Shown one piece after another: positions 10,599 through 23,296 of a stretch of DNA of 64,000 bases (within the stretch, counting starts at the first letter, position 1; each line of letters opens with the position of its first letter). The DNA lies in the NCBI GenBank assembly GCA_004380135.1, contig QXCR01000004.1, positions 372,001 to 436,000 of the forward strand, read 5' to 3'. Under the pieces are notes generated by a model. It ran no database searches. It had not been told where the DNA came from and saw nothing but the letters and a program-made list of their open reading frames with translations. The position numbers and the translations under genes are program-made. Source of the DNA: Stemphylium vesicarium. Taxonomy: Eukaryota; Ascomycota; Dothideomycetes; Pleosporales; Pleosporaceae.

Positions 10599-12362
10599 AT
10601 GCAACAACCCAAGCCCACACCATTCCCACCATCACGAAGCTCCAACGATTTTCAATATCGGCCGCTGAACCACGCAGATGGCGAGGATTTTCGCATACTG
10701 TGTCTCTACCCCGGCGAGCTCCACGAACCAATTCGATGTGATCTACTCCACTCCGGCCTCGACGCCGATATTGAATACGAAGCGCTCTCTTACAGTTGGG
10801 CAACCGAAGATGGAGATGACAGCCTCTCACAGCGCATCGAGTGCGCTTATGTAGGAGACGAAGAAACCGCCGAATTCCTGGTAACCTCCAATTGTGCTTC
10901 TGCGCTGCGCAGATTGAGACTGTCCTCCCAGGAAAGATTCCTATGGGTCGATGCCATATCCATTGATCACAAGAGCGTGCAAGAGCGGAGTCACCAGGTA
11001 GGGCTCATGGCCGAAATTTACTCCGGCGCCTCACAAGTCCTGGTGTACCTCGGAGAAGAAGACCTCGGTTTCGCATCCAGGAGCTTATGGCTAGATAGCG
11101 AAAGACGTCAATCAGCTTTGACAAAGCTATTTTCAAAGAGATGGGTTTCAAGGGCATGGGTGATTCAGGAGGTGGCCCTCGCGCGAAAACTTTTGATGGT
11201 CACAGGAGATGCATCGTGCGCCATGGACGCAAACCTAATGAGCCGCATCCGCGGACGAGCTAAAATTTCACGACTACAAGTTCCGGGTCCGCTAGCTTGG
11301 GACCCTTTGGCCAGCGCTCCAACGAGGGATCTACTCACATTGCTACTCGTATCACGCCATTGTGACTCTACGGACCCGAGGGATAAGATTTACAGTCTAT
11401 TGGGGCTAGTCGGCGAGCGTCTGCAAAGCCTGATCACTATCGACTATTCTCAGAGCGTGGAAGAGGTTTTGACGCGAACGGCTGCCGCCATCATAGTTTG
11501 CCAAGAAGATTTTGAGGTTCTGGCGTATGCATCGCTATCGCTTGGGTCCAGACACACGGAAAAGGGCTTACCGACTTGGGTACCAGACTGGACTGAGCCT
11601 GTCGACGACATGACGCTGCGTCCACAGTTCCAGCGATCAAAGATAGGCCCCTGGAGATCACTGGAGAAGTTATCCGGTAGTTCGTCTTCCGCCAAAGAGC
11701 TCGCTGCGATGGATTGGGGAGCAGCTGTCCACATACCTTCAAAGTGGCCTATTGACCCCTCCTGGACGCCTTCTATCATCGTGCGAGCACATTGTCTAGC
11801 AACCATCGACAACACCACACAAGAAGGATTTGGCGAAAGATCACGATGGCAAGATGCTCAAGCCTTTGGCAGAGATCTGATGGCCTTGATAGGCGATGAT
11901 GTCAGCCGATCCGATATCGATCCACGAGCATGGCCTGCGCAATACAGTTGGCTGTTCGACCCCTCATACACTCGCTCCATCTCCTCCATAGTCCAAAGCA
12001 ATGGTTCCTCCGCTATGGAGCCGCCTCAAAGCATCTACCGGACCGCCGTGCAACAACTTTGTGCGGAACTTGAGACTCGTGGTAAAGACAAGTACGTTTT
12101 TCGAGCCGGAATGCTGCCTGGGATAACAAGCCATGAATTTTCCGAGGGAGACACTGTATGGGCTGTAGATGGCTGTACTGTCCCACTCATTCTCAGGAGG
12201 CGAGGTGCGGAGAGCTACAGGATTGTGGGTAACTGCCATCTGTTTGCGTTGTCGCATTTGGATTGCTGGTCCACGTCTGGAACGGGGCTCGACCAACGAT
12301 GGGATTTCGACCCGTTCCGCCATATGGATGCCTTAGGCACGCAAAGAATTAAGATACTCTGA
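10599..12362 (+). CDS. Heterokaryon incompatibility (HET) domain protein, copy 1
   Basis: Single-exon protein of 587 residues. The HET domain (PF06985 type) spans about residues 50-210 with the hallmarks YEALSYSWATED, LWVDAISIDHKSVQERSHQV, the MAEIYSGASQVLVYLGE block and, at its end, WVSRAWVIQEVALA. HET-domain proteins act in allorecognition and programmed cell death after fusion of unlike hyphae; a specific role here is not shown. The C-terminus carries GDTVWAVDGCTVPLILRR followed by YRIVGNCHLFA, a conserved tail block shared with the next gene. The two genes are tandem paralogues 246 bp apart. No partner domain (NACHT, WD40, ankyrin) is attached. Confidence 0.92.
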   Translation: MQQPKPTPFPPSRSSNDFQYRPLNHADGEDFRILCLYPGELHEPIRCDLLHSGLDADIEYEALSYSWATEDGDDSLSQRIECAYVGDEETAEFLVTSNCASALRRLRLSSQERFLWVDAISIDHKSVQERSHQVGLMAEIYSGASQVLVYLGEEDLGFASRSLWLDSERRQSALTKLFSKRWVSRAWVIQEVALARKLLMVTGDASCAMDANLMSRIRGRAKISRLQVPGPLAWDPLASAPTRDLLTLLLVSRHCDSTDPRDKIYSLLGLVGERLQSLITIDYSQSVEEVLTRTAAAIIVCQEDFEVLAYASLSLGSRHTEKGLPTWVPDWTEPVDDMTLRPQFQRSKIGPWRSLEKLSGSSSSAKELAAMDWGAAVHIPSKWPIDPSWTPSIIVRAHCLATIDNTTQEGFGERSRWQDAQAFGRDLMALIGDDVSRSDIDPRAWPAQYSWLFDPSYTRSISSIVQSNGSSAMEPPQSIYRTAVQQLCAELETRGKDKYVFRAGMLPGITSHEFSEGDTVWAVDGCTVPLILRRRGAESYRIVGNCHLFALSHLDCWSTSGTGLDQRWDFDPFRHMDALGTQRIKIL

Positions 12363-12608
12363 TACAGAGAGGCAGCCTTAATGGTTCGTTGAAATTCAGC
12401 CTAGACTCAGCCTCACCATGCGCTTCGACGCGGCCGATTGGTCAAGCACAGCCAACATCATGCATGCACCATGCCACTTCGTAATTCCGGTCACGCTCCC
12501 TGCCTTGCGTCTGACACCGATAAACAAGTGAACGCCAAATCCCCGCATTTTGACCTTCTTCATCATCTTTTAACGCCGGCTATCTGCGAACAATGACGTA
12601 GCGTCAAT

Positions 12609-14713
12609 ATGCCCCAGAAACCTTGTCCACATCCAGATATACGCAAATTCGATGGCATCAGATGCTGCCTCGCTTGTGGCGAAGCGGTATTCGAAGCATC
12701 ATCCTCGAACCCTACTCTCCACACGGTAGACGCTACAGGTCGCTACAAACACACCCGCCTGAATTACGAACTGGGCCGCGAAATTCGACTTATTTCACTC
12801 TTACCTGGCGATCCGGACGATGCCCTTCGGTGCGAGATTGCGCATGTTAACCTGGAAGATGACCCTGTGTACGATGCGGTTTCATATACTTGGGCTACCG
12901 AAGACGGCGACGCATCCCTATCAAGCACCATTGAATGCATTCAAGGCGGGTTCATTCCAATAACCAGGAATTGCGATATCGTGCTCCGGCAGCTCAGGCG
13001 ACCAGGCATACGTCGGACGCTTTGGGTCGATGCGATATGTATATCCAGCCAGAACAACCCAGGCATGTAGCATAAGTGCTGACCTCATTTCCAGGTATCG
13101 ATCAAGCGAATATGAGTGAGCGGAATCATCAAGTCGGTTTGATGGACTTGATTTATCGTGGAGCTCGATGTGTTATTATCTGCATATCCGATCGTGTGCG
13201 GCGAGCGACCTCGCCGGACTACGCGCAGTTGTTCCGCTCTTTACAAAATACCCACCTTATTGCCGATGAAGCGCTCGAGATGTTTGACGTCACAAGCTTA
13301 TTACATCTTCTCTCACTTCGGTATTTCGGCCGAGGGTGGGTTATACAAGAAGTAGCCTTAGCACGGGCTGCATTTCTCATTGTCAATGGCCACGAACTTT
13401 CTCTGAATTCTTCCGTCATGGATCGCCTTAAACGGGTCTGCAAACGGCATCGCCTCGAATTGCCTGGTGTTATGATATGGACCCCTGGACATAGGTTCGA
13501 ATACGATGTGCTTGCTTGCCTATACGCTGGCATGCGGTGCAACGTCTCCGATCCTCTTGATCACGTCTTTGCAGTGCTGAGTCTGATGGAACCTCAAGCC
13601 AGGTCACTCATATCAATTGACTACTCCCTCAGTAAAGAATCAGTCTACACGACCGCCATTATAGCAATAATTGCAACACGACACAATCTGGACATAATTC
13701 TGTACGTCTCCCAGAACAAGTCGTATGAGACATATCATGGCATAGGACAGTGTCTGACCGAGGAGAATCTACGGTCGTATTTATCTCATGCGTCAGCCAA
13801 TGGTCTCGGGTGGGTTGATCCTGTCAAGCCGCGTCGTTTGCCTCAATTCGATGAGGACAAGACTGGCCCATGGCAATCAACCATAGAAGTCAAAATGATG
13901 TCTTCTCTAGAATATCACCAACATCCATTGACCCTCGAGGGCATCTCCTGCGTTATCGAGATACCGCAGCCAAAGCTTTGTTGCTTACTACCTCGTTTCT
14001 CTATTCGCGCACACTACCTTGATAAGATAGAAAAACCTGCTGCCTTCGCTGTTGACTGTGAGCTTGACCAACGGGGGTTTCCTGTTCAGTACAAGGGGGC
14101 GCCCATGAGTTGGGGTCGAACCACACATCACACGCTAGCCAAATATTTTCAAGTAGACCACCCGGTCTCCACCGCTTACCCTGACATGGTGTCCGACAAA
14201 GACGTGGTCAAATTCCAAGCAGCTCGTTCTATATGTACAGAGACAAGTATGGAGAATGTAAGGACTGTGAGCGCTGATCATGGTCTCTACGCCGAACATC
14301 TATTGGGATTTTTCTGCGCTCTTCATCGCTCCTTTGATATCTACACCGAGGATTTGGTGGAGCGCATCCACGTTGGGGGTGAATATCCAAATTTGAACAC
14401 AGAGGATCTCATAGAATTCTTCAGCACTGTCATTGAACATATGCTGAAAAACTGGGTATTCTCAAGTCACTACAGCCTTGGCCTTGGACCTCGGACTATG
14501 AAGAGGGGTGATGAAATTTGGGCTATTGATGGTGCGAACACACCCTTCGTCTTGCGCAAGACTGGTACAGAACAATACAAGATAGTAGGACCATGCTATC
14601 TTTGGGCTGCGCTGGAGCTCGATGCATGGAACCCAGGTACAAAAAAGGGGCGATGGGGTCCGGATGTTGAAAGGCCGACTTTTGAACAGACACGGATGAT
14701 TGAGATACATTAA
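12609..14713 (+). CDS. Heterokaryon incompatibility (HET) domain protein, copy 2
   Basis: Paralogue of the upstream gene. Exons 12609-13038 and 13095-14713 give 682 residues; the 56-nt intron falls inside the conserved WVDAICIDQ motif, and splicing at ATAT|GTATAT and TTCCAG restores it exactly. Before the HET domain (about residues 55-215) sits a small Cys/His motif, CPHPDIRKFDGIRCCLACGE, resembling a zinc-binding cap seen in other fungal HET proteins. The conserved tail block GDEIWAIDGANTPFVLRKTG then YKIVGPCYLW matches copy 1. Copy 1 lacks both the intron and the Cys/His cap, so the pair has diverged. Likely cytosolic, acting in non-self recognition by family analogy. Confidence 0.92.
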
Positions 14714-14818
14714 ACCGACTAAGCGCGGGGTGGGTGATGCAGGGCAAGATTACCGCCTGCAAGGATTTCTTATCTGCCACATGCATGACTCCATAGACGC
14801 ATTATTCTACACAAAATC

Positions 14819-16691
14819 TCACTGCTTCTTCCCCTCCCAGTGCTCCAAGAACCCCCTCACAGTCCTCTCCTCCCACAAATGTGCCTCGCGAATATATTGC
14901 GGCTCAGCCTGCACATCCCCAATACCATAACTATCCCAATGGTGTCCCGCGCCCGCAATAAGGTAGCTCGGATACCACTCACTGCTCACGCGCACCTCAT
15001 CCACAAGGTTAGAATGGTAGCACAAGTCGAGCCAAACATCCGTGTTTCCATCAATCAGCGCCAGGTTCTTCGCTTTGATATCCCAGCCGCCGTAGCTGTT
15101 GTAGTAGTGCAGCGCGGGGGTGTCGGGGATGCTGTTGTGTTCGCCTGGTGGGAAGGCCCATTCACACCATTGCTGGGTGTATGGGATTTGCAGCGCGCGG
15201 GAGATGAGAGAGGGGCCGTTGGCGGGCGCAACTTGGTAGGCACCGGATTCGGCACATGTGGAGTAGAGATAGGAGCGCGCGGCACCGTTTGTAGGGTCCG
15301 CGTAGTAGGTTTGATTTTGGGTGCTGAAGCAGCCTGGATCGGTGCTGTTGATGCGGCCGGTGGTGCATAGCGGGAGGAGGGTATTCTTGACGTAGGAAGC
15401 GTAATTACCTAGGCCGGTCCAAGCTTCACCGTTGGAATACTGGGAAAGCGCTGTGTCGATGCTGCTGATGTTTTCTGGTGGAGACGGGTTTGTCACGTTT
15501 GAGCAGAAGTTGAAGAAATCTGATGAGCCGTAGAGTTCGGACCAGTTTAGCTCTTGCCATGTGTTGGTTGGGTAGTTCATCGGCCCGCCTAATTTCGAAG
15601 ACAACATGTCAGTGTATGTCGCATGTGCATCTCGTGGCACCAGAACTTACCTATCGGGAAAGCAATGGTCATGGCAAAATCTCCTAGGCTGGATAGCGAA
15701 CCAAGACCAAAGATGTCTTTGAGCTGTTGGATACCAGCTTCATCGCCACTCCAGATCAGATCATCGATTTTGTCGATAATGTCAATGATGCGCGAGACGC
15801 AGTCAGAAGGACCGAATTTCATGATGGGGTTGTACCATTGAGGGTACTCAAGCAGGGCTTGAACGGTAGCGCTGCTGCCGATTCCGCCGGCGAAGATGTC
15901 GTTGTAGGCTTTCATGGTAAAGGCTGTTTGTGCGCCAGCGAGAGAGCCGCCATACATGATCCATGGTGTATCGGCGCTGTTTAGCGTAGCATTGACGCCG
16001 GGGAAGGTGGCGTGCTGTCTGAAGTAGGCGTTGTCTGCAATAGCTGCGTTTTGTTAGATGGCTTGTTAGTAATACGAGATGAAGCTGACTGACTTTGCTC
16101 GGTGGTCAGGAATCGCAACTCGTCCGTTGTGCTGGTGTTGTAGGGGTAGCTTTCTCCATAGTACCGGTTCTCAAGGATAACACCAAGACCGTTGAACTTT
16201 TCCATCATGATCTGGATGACTATGAAGAATCATTAGCTCCATGAGATGAGACAATCTGGGCATAAGATACTCACTTCCAGTCTGTAGGTTCGAAAACCGC
16301 GATTCTCCGCTTGTCTCTCCGCCAATGTACAAGAACACCGGACCCCCGGGCTTGTAGTATGATGAATCGAAAACTGCAAACAAACAGTCAGCTCATAACC
16401 CAAGTCTCCAGATCTTGTATATACTCACAGTACCGCTGCTTGAACGTATCATTCGTATGTGGTACATACCGATTGCTCTCAGGAAAATGGTCAATCTGCC
16501 CACATATCAGCAAACCCACCCCAACAACCCTTGATCACATCCCAAAAACCTACTAGCTGCTCAATAACATGCGGCTCATAAACCTCCTTCTCAGGCCCCT
16601 GTCTCTTAACCCTCCAACTCCCCTCACCAACCGCCACCGGCGTCGCCGCCACAAGACCAGTAAATCCGCAAACCAAGTTCAGAACCTTCAT
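14819..16691 (-). CDS. Secreted serine peptidase of family S28 (prolyl carboxypeptidase-like)
   Basis: Secreted peptidase expected to cleave next to proline. Six exons (16691-16554, 16495-16429, 16373-16275, 16219-16094, 16043-15651, 15588-14819) give 530 residues. The signal peptide is MKVLNLVCGFTGLVAATPVA. The family motif IDHFPES is restored by the first splice, GPVFLYIGGE and LENRYYGESYP are typical strands, and the nucleophile is S177 in YGGSLAGAQ. Late acid and histidine candidates are LIDGNTDVW and AGAGHHWDSYG. Several NxT/NxS sequons fit secretion. Homologues include acidic prolyl endopeptidases and tripeptidyl-type enzymes; exact specificity is unknown. A TATATAT box lies about 60 bp before the start. 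Confidence 0.92.
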
Positions 16692-17401
16692 GATGCCGAT
16701 TTGCAGGGTAACAGTTTCTCACACATTCGACAGACGCGCAACACCACCTCATATATAGTTAAACGCGGACCTTCGGAACTCAAATCCGCAGCACGCAAGC
16801 CCGTCTACAGCTGTCATCGTCGCTGCGCGGCCCTTATCCCATGGGTTGCTGCGTGGAAAGCGGGGCTAGCGTTGCAGCGAGCGATGCCTGGATAGGAAGG
16901 TAGATGCAAGGCTTGTGCGTGCTTGGAAAGGCTTGGGGAAGCTTGGTTTGCGCGCCTTCTGCTTGGGGTATTTCTTATTGCTTATTTTTCGCGCGTTATC
17001 TTGAGGGGTTTTTTTCGTTTGCTTACTTATGAGGATTCGATAGTGTGGTTTTTTGGTGGGTAAAGAGAGGGGTTGGGGTGGCTTGTTATCGTCGGACCTA
17101 GATGACGTATGTTGATTGTTTGGTTTGGTGGTATTGTTCTGGCTCGGCGGCTCGGTGTGGTAGTTGTGAAGATCTGGCAGATTGTACACCAATTTTCTCG
17201 TTCATGAGGGATAATTCTTTTCATGGTTGGGCGGGTGCGGCTTCATAGTCGCGATAGCAGGATAAATGCTCTTACAAGACCAAGAGTCTCTCGTAATATG
17301 CGCATCAAGACAGCTGGGATACATTGTAACTGAATGAAGAACAGCATATCGCACATAATCACCTTTACGCCGTCTCCGAGTTTTCAACTAGCACAAAGTA
17401 C
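16692..17401. other. Intergenic: S28 peptidase promoter and 3' flank of the oxidoreductase
   Basis: No gene recognised. GT/TG-rich low-complexity sequence at about 16900-17200 produces open frames of unlikely composition. Confidence 0.5.
16751..16757 (-). promoter_or_regulatory. TATA box of the S28 peptidase gene
   Basis: TATATAT read on the minus strand, about 60 bp upstream of the ATG at 16691. Confidence 0.5.
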
Positions 17402-18842
17402 CTATTCCAACTTCTCAGTTGTCGGCCTCAACGGCAAGCCCGCTTTCGCATACGTTTGATCATTAGCCACCATCTGCTTGATACTCTCCTCATGCTCAAT
17501 CCACACACCACTTCCCTCCCTCCCCTTGATCCTGTTGACAAACTCCTCGAGTTGGTACCGATACGTCGGCCAGAATGCGTATCCTTTATTCTCTCCACCC
17601 TGGCCTTCCGCCCAGGTATACGCCTTCATCTTCTTCACCTCATTTGATTCCTTGACAACTGCACCCGAGAAAGGGTCACGTAGCGTCACCGTAGTAGTAA
17701 CATCAATCCGATGGTACATATGCGGCAACATAAAGCCCCAAAACACAATTTCCTTCTGGCTCGATATCTTCATGCCGTTCTCGATACCCAAGTCCTCCGC
17801 TCCCAACTGAACTCGTACACTCGCGATAAAAATAACATCCTTGAAGCTCGGCCAATTCGATGTTAGCCATGGGAACCAATATCCTCCTTTCGCGCCTATG
17901 TCTGCGGAGACGGCGCCAGTACGACCGTTGGGGAAGAGGTATGTAGCAGCCATGGCTTGGTCACAGCGCTGGTCGTAGGGCTCTGGAATGAGCCGCGGCG
18001 TTGCAGATGTTACTTCTACGGGTTCAGTACCAAAGACGCCACGCAGAGCGCTGAGTGTGTAGTGTCCTAGGTCAATAGAGCAGCCACCAGCGAGGTTAAA
18101 GTCGAAGCGTATGTCCTCACCCGGGAAGAGGCCGCCGGGGATCGCGGCGCGCGTTTCTGCATGCTCGACGTCTTCTTTGTTGAACTGGGAGAGAAATAGG
18201 TGCCATGCAGGGTGGAAGCGGTAGTGGCTTGCTTCGACAAGTACAGGGGCATTTGGCGCAGAGAGAACAGGGTGACGAAAGAGCGAACGTGCTTCTTCAG
18301 CGTTTGAGACGCAAGGTTTCTCGAGGAGAACGTGCTTTCCTGCTTTGAGGGCTGCCAGGGTATGGATGTAATGGAGGCCGTTGGGTAGAGCATTGTATAT
18401 ACAGTCGATTGAGGGGTCGGCGATGAGTGCTGTGGAAGGTATGTGAGTAGGGATTGCGACTGAGCCAGTCGATGATGTCCTGGGGATACTAGTCGAAAGT
18501 TGTCCATGCACGCACCTTCATAGCTATCATGTACAATTGGGATATCCCATCTCTTTGCATATGCTTCTGCTTTCTTCTTGTCTCTTGCTGCTACTGCAAC
18601 AACAATGGCATCAGGATGAGATCTTGCCTGAATGATCAACGCAATTGGACTATTACGACACACCGGGTCAGCTGTAAGCAACCTTGCCAGATGTATCTCC
18701 ACCTTGGCAGGAAAACATACGCAATTTTTGCCGCGCCCAAGATGCCAAATCGCAGAGCGTCGCCCTTCTTCGCCACCGGCTTGCGTCCAGCAGCCCACTC
18801 ACCAAATTCGCCTAGGGAATTGAGCCAGTTGACCACGTCCAT
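17402..18842 (-). CDS. Gfo/Idh/MocA-family NAD(P)-dependent oxidoreductase
   Basis: Dehydrogenase of the glucose-fructose oxidoreductase superfamily, closest in style to D-xylose 1-dehydrogenase/trans-dihydrodiol dehydrogenase. Exons 18842-18721, 18649-18516 and 18429-17402 give 427 residues. The Rossmann motif FGILGAAKIAPIALI is completed by the first splice. The EKPCVSNAEEA segment carries the family's conserved EKP, with the active-site lysine in this motif. The C-terminal sheet domain includes RFDFNLAGGCSIDLGHY, whose GG.xxDxGxY pattern is typical. No signal peptide is seen, so it is cytosolic. The first ATG (18842) is used; a TTG three codons upstream is in frame. The substrate, probably a sugar or diol, is inference. 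Confidence 0.9.
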
Positions 18843-21800
18843 TTTTGTCAATAAACTATCTTAAAGCTTCCCAGACCTGGATATTGAGGTAATTCAGAAG
18901 CGCAAGCCTCTCTGGCATGAACAGTCTTAAGACCAGTTGTTGCCGCTTCATATCACAGCGCGGGGTAGCTGTAGAGACGTTACACAACCCAGGGATAACG
19001 GACCATGTCATAAGCAGCCATAACACCGCAGGCGACATGCTTGGAAAAGCAGCCACTTGTAGAATATGCACTCATGAAAGCAGCTCACCGAGCCTTACCA
19101 GTTCTGATATCGCGCTTATGGGCTGTGCTATCTTGGCACCGTGGCCTACCTCAAGTTGACTCTATTTTGCGACAAGACAGAGATAACTAATGCTTAAAAA
19201 CAAGCAGGGTCCAAGGCTAGCAATTGACATGTGATGCATATTGGAAAAAGGAATATGAGAGGCATACACGAGCTGCGGAGTTGCGGAGTCGCCATGGACC
19301 CCAAATAAACCTGGAGCAGACGTGCATGTCTTTCTGCAGGTGCACTTTATGATCAGCCACTAGCGAGCTGATGGTGCATCGAGGACGAGGGATACATCGC
19401 ATTTCAGCCGGAGGCAGTCCTCCGCATACGATGCGTGGGATGTTCCTTGCATACGTCCTCCAACACACATGAAAGTACATAGAGTATGCCTCCACCAGCT
19501 TCAAACTCGGGATCCAGTGTGGCAGCCATGATTAGAGGACCTCAAGTCCTGGTTCGTTGTAGATAGGCTGATACGGCCTCGCGCAAGCCTCACCCTCGCC
19601 AACCCTGGGCGGTTAATAAGCACGACTCAAGGTCCATGACGACCCGAGGCATAATTTAATGTGTACCGTTCCCCTCAGGGTGTGTGGAGTGTCGCTAAAC
19701 CCAGCAGGCAATATCCGAGAAGGATTCGGTAATAGCGGCGATAAAACATTCAGCTGTGGCAAAGAGCTCGAATCATGGGCAGCGCGATATAATAGCTCTT
19801 GAGCGTGTTTCAGTATGTAAGACGTGCGGTGGCGAAGAGAGGTGAGCGGAGCCCGCATTACCATATCGGACGACGTGCATGAACGGCATGTTCAGGAGGC
19901 TGCGGTTTGATCGACAGGGTCCCACGCACCGCGCGCTGCATTGTGTGCGCGGTATTGATCCACGAATGCCTGGTGGCTGCGAAACAGATGGCGCAAGCGA
20001 CGTGTAATGAGGACACATGCCTAATGTCGCACTTACATCATGCTACTGTCTATCATACACTGAAGTAGGGAAGTGCGCAAAAATTCTTTTTTTCCCGCTG
20101 TTCGGCGATTGCGCCGCCGATATTGAAAGTCGGTAATTTTGTGGGATGCCGGCAGGATTGCAACGGCCGCTTCGGCGAAGTTTACGAGGTGGACAGAAAA
20201 AACTTGTGTCGCCGAGCTTCATGATCTTCCGGACACAAGCAGTACCGTGCTTGGGGGTCGTTTCTTTGGGCTACTACGATGCGGCTCGCTTGAAGCCGCG
20301 ATGCTTGGCCGGTGGTACATCAGCGTAATGATCAACAGGAGGAGTGTGATAGGCGAGCGGAGTGAATATTGCAATTCCCACATAAACGTCCATGGACGTC
20401 ACAAAAGTGAAAATCTTGCCCTTGGGCGTTGAGCGTCGTAAGAGAGTTCACATGATGATGCAGCGGTGAGTTAGCAAAGAAAAGTAAGGGTTTCTCTTGT
20501 TCCAGCGGTAGCCGGCAGTTGCAGCTTGCCAATTACAACGGCATCTTCCTGTTGCGCGACATGTCCCAGCAACCTGGTTATGTCGACTAGGGGACGGTAA
20601 AGGCACAACGGCGTCCGTGTTGAGACGGTGGTAAATTGGGTACACCGCTGGCAATGCAAGTGTGACTCAGAGGTACCTATGACGAAATCGCCGAATATGC
20701 TCCAGGTCAAGAAGATGGGTTTGCTGTCTGAGCGGGATGGACGGCGGATTTCTCCAGCGCTTGGAACGGCGAAGGCAGCAGTGAGGCTAAGGCAGCGCAG
20801 CGAGAGGGCCCACGATCTGCATGCAAGAACGTGGTTTGTGGAATTACGGGCGTGAGTCAGATTGATCTGCCAGGGATCAAAAAGCAAAGGCTCATGGGCG
20901 ACGAGGAAAAGGTTGCATATGCGTGTGATTGATGCGGGTTGCGTGCTTGAAGTTGCTGCATCGAAGGACGAGTGCAGGTTTCCACACGTCGCACACGGCA
21001 GCGCGCAGCATGCGTCAGACGATGGCGTACCCACACACAACGCCTCGTCTGCTTGTAGGATGGATTGCCGTCTGACGTGCGCATGTCGTTCCTAGATTTG
21101 GAACCATGGGGGTGTAGAAGGCGATAGCATGATTTAAGCGATTGGCCAACATGTCAGTGTAGAGGACGTTGTAAGGTTGGATGCCTCGTTCAACAGACCG
21201 GAATGCGCGCGCTGCCTTGTCGCCCTGCTCATGAAACGATCGCGATCTGTATACCGGATGGAGGACGAACGAAGGCGCAGTCCAGCTCAAGAAAACCTGA
21301 TTGTGGTAAAAGAACTACTACGCAACGTAGTGTATACGCGGCTTAGACACGAGCATCTTCGGATTCGGGCTTCAGGGCTCGCCAACTGCGCGCTGATTGA
21401 CAGACAGCCGAGCCGTCCTTCAACTGCCTAGCTTCGTCTTTCACTATTCGGCATGCCCATCCGAGTGTCAAACGCCGTCAGGGTGCTGCCACTTTGGTGT
21501 GGCTGCCCGCTTCCCAAAACAACGTGGCGTGGACGGACCCGCTCGGAGGAGTGGAGATTGGCGTCGGTTTGCGGCGTAGGCACCTTTCTGAAGCTTATTG
21601 TGTAACCGCGGGACGCGCATGGTTAATTGTTTGACAAGACAGCGGCGGCTGCAATAGCAGTCGGTGTATTGTTAGTCTTGAGACGTGCAGATGGACGGCT
21701 TGAATCCAAGTGGAGTTTGCGCCTTGGTGTGTCGCTGAGCGGTGAGGTCGTATCTGGCCTAAGAGCTGAGGTGGTAGAAGACGCTGGGTAGTCTAGCGGC

Positions 21801-22617
21801 TGGTAGTCGCAGTTTGCTATAAGGCTAGGTATGCAGCTGCTGGTTGGCCGTATGTGTAGAGTCATCCGGCACAGCTGAGAGCATGGGGGTGGGCATGCAC
21901 GGGTGCCTGAAGCTCTTGTTGGCTAGGCGAACGCAGCCGAGACGAGCCACCAAGCAACCTGCCCTGCCAATATTCACGAGGATGACGAGACGCCCCCATC
22001 CTGCTGACTGGCATCTTCCAAGATAGACAGTAAATAGACAACTGCGGCAGGTATCGTGGTTCCTGCACGAGCCAGGGTTGGTGCCGTGATTTCCAAGGCA
22101 TACCAGTCACGCGGAAGGTTTCGGTAGGTGCGGGACAAGAACATGCAGATGGGCAATGCTGGCGTCAACCAAGGGTTGTATTGGCTGTCTACTCGACCTG
22201 TCAATCCTACGTCACGAAAGCCCACGTGTGGACGGCCCAAGACATTGCAATGTAGGTGTGCCTAATTGTGGAGGAGGCGCTACATGATCGCTCTCAACTG
22301 CTGCGGCGCTTGTCTACGTCTTGTGGATCCTATCACAGCCATGTGCCTTAGCGGGTAGCAGAAGTGGTGTGCACGGGAACTATCGTGTGGCCTGAGAACC
22401 GGGTGAGGGCTCTGGCGGAAGATGCGTCGCGCGCGGATGGAGACTCCTCAGCTGCTGATGCGGCCTCGGGAACATCAGTCGTTGAGACCATGGACAACTG
22501 GTTAGAGGAGTGGGAGGAGCGCGCCTTAGATGCACCCATGACTTGCACGCGAGTTTCACATTGAAGTAATAATGGAGCAGATATAGGTGTAATTGATCTT
22601 GGATCAAACAATTAATG
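18843..22617. other. Gene-poor block, left part
   Basis: No convincing gene on either strand. Open frames are short or lack an ATG (for example minus 20471-21040, which opens with TTG). Composition is not obviously AT-rich, so it does not look like a strongly RIP-mutated repeat. No transposase, reverse transcriptase or terminal repeats were recognised. Degenerate gene or element relics cannot be excluded. Confidence 0.45.
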
Positions 22618-22923
22618 CTACGAGACAAGTATTGGGTATTCCTTCCTGGCTATGATGATGCCGTCTATAACCAGTAACAAAACTCCGAAAGCTAATGATG
22701 CTATGATGCACACAACCAAGTCCCAAGCGCCAACTAATGCATGTCCCAAAGCAAGTAAACGCTCAATATTACAAGGACTGTGGTATGTGTGCCAAAAAAG
22801 TGAAAAGTAGGCGTCTATAGAGAAGGTTCGTTCCGTCCACCCGAGCCAGCGTAGTGTGTTGGATGCGAGTGCGTAACAGGTCAAGCCAAATGGCCAAGAC
22901 CAGGCCGATGCGATGATGTCGCA
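22618..22923 (-). pseudogene. Possible remnant of a small membrane protein
   Basis: A 101-codon open stretch with no ATG near its start. It includes CYALASNTLRWLGWTERTFS and, near the end, a run of hydrophobic residues (DLVVCIIASLAFGVLLLVI) that would make one membrane helix, ending ARKEYPILVS. It lies downstream, on the same strand, of the small ORF at 23297-23401, so it could be a distal exon or decayed part of that gene. I could not connect them with good splice sites. Confidence 0.2.
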
Positions 22924-23296
22924 TCATTGCGGGGCTTGGTGAACACCATGGGTGGAGTTCGAGGCAAGACCGGTGTCGACATTTCTATCCGAGTACATGC
23001 GTAAGATTGCGTTTAACCGGATATCGCGTGAAGTGTCAGGTGAGTGACAGGGTGTTGTTCTGAATTCAAGGCACGGGATGTGTCGAGAGTCAGATCGTGC
23101 TGGGTGCTGCAGATGCGCTGCATGATGCAGCAGTCCAGGTGGCAAGGTGCTGGTCGATGTCGAATGGAGGAGTATTAAGGTGGACAGGCATGTTCGGATA
23201 AAGATGATGCTGAGTTGCTGATATCGATGTTGGGGTGCGCCAAAGCCAATTGCAGGTCGAAAAAGACAATAGTGGGGTTTAGGACGTTGACGTTGT

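Noticed and set aside
16866..17224. Lys/Thr/Pro-rich minus-strand frames near 17 kb
   Set aside because: Arise from GT-rich low-complexity DNA.
20471..21040. 189-codon minus-strand open frame
   Set aside because: Opens with TTG and contains no internal methionine to start from; no recognisable family.
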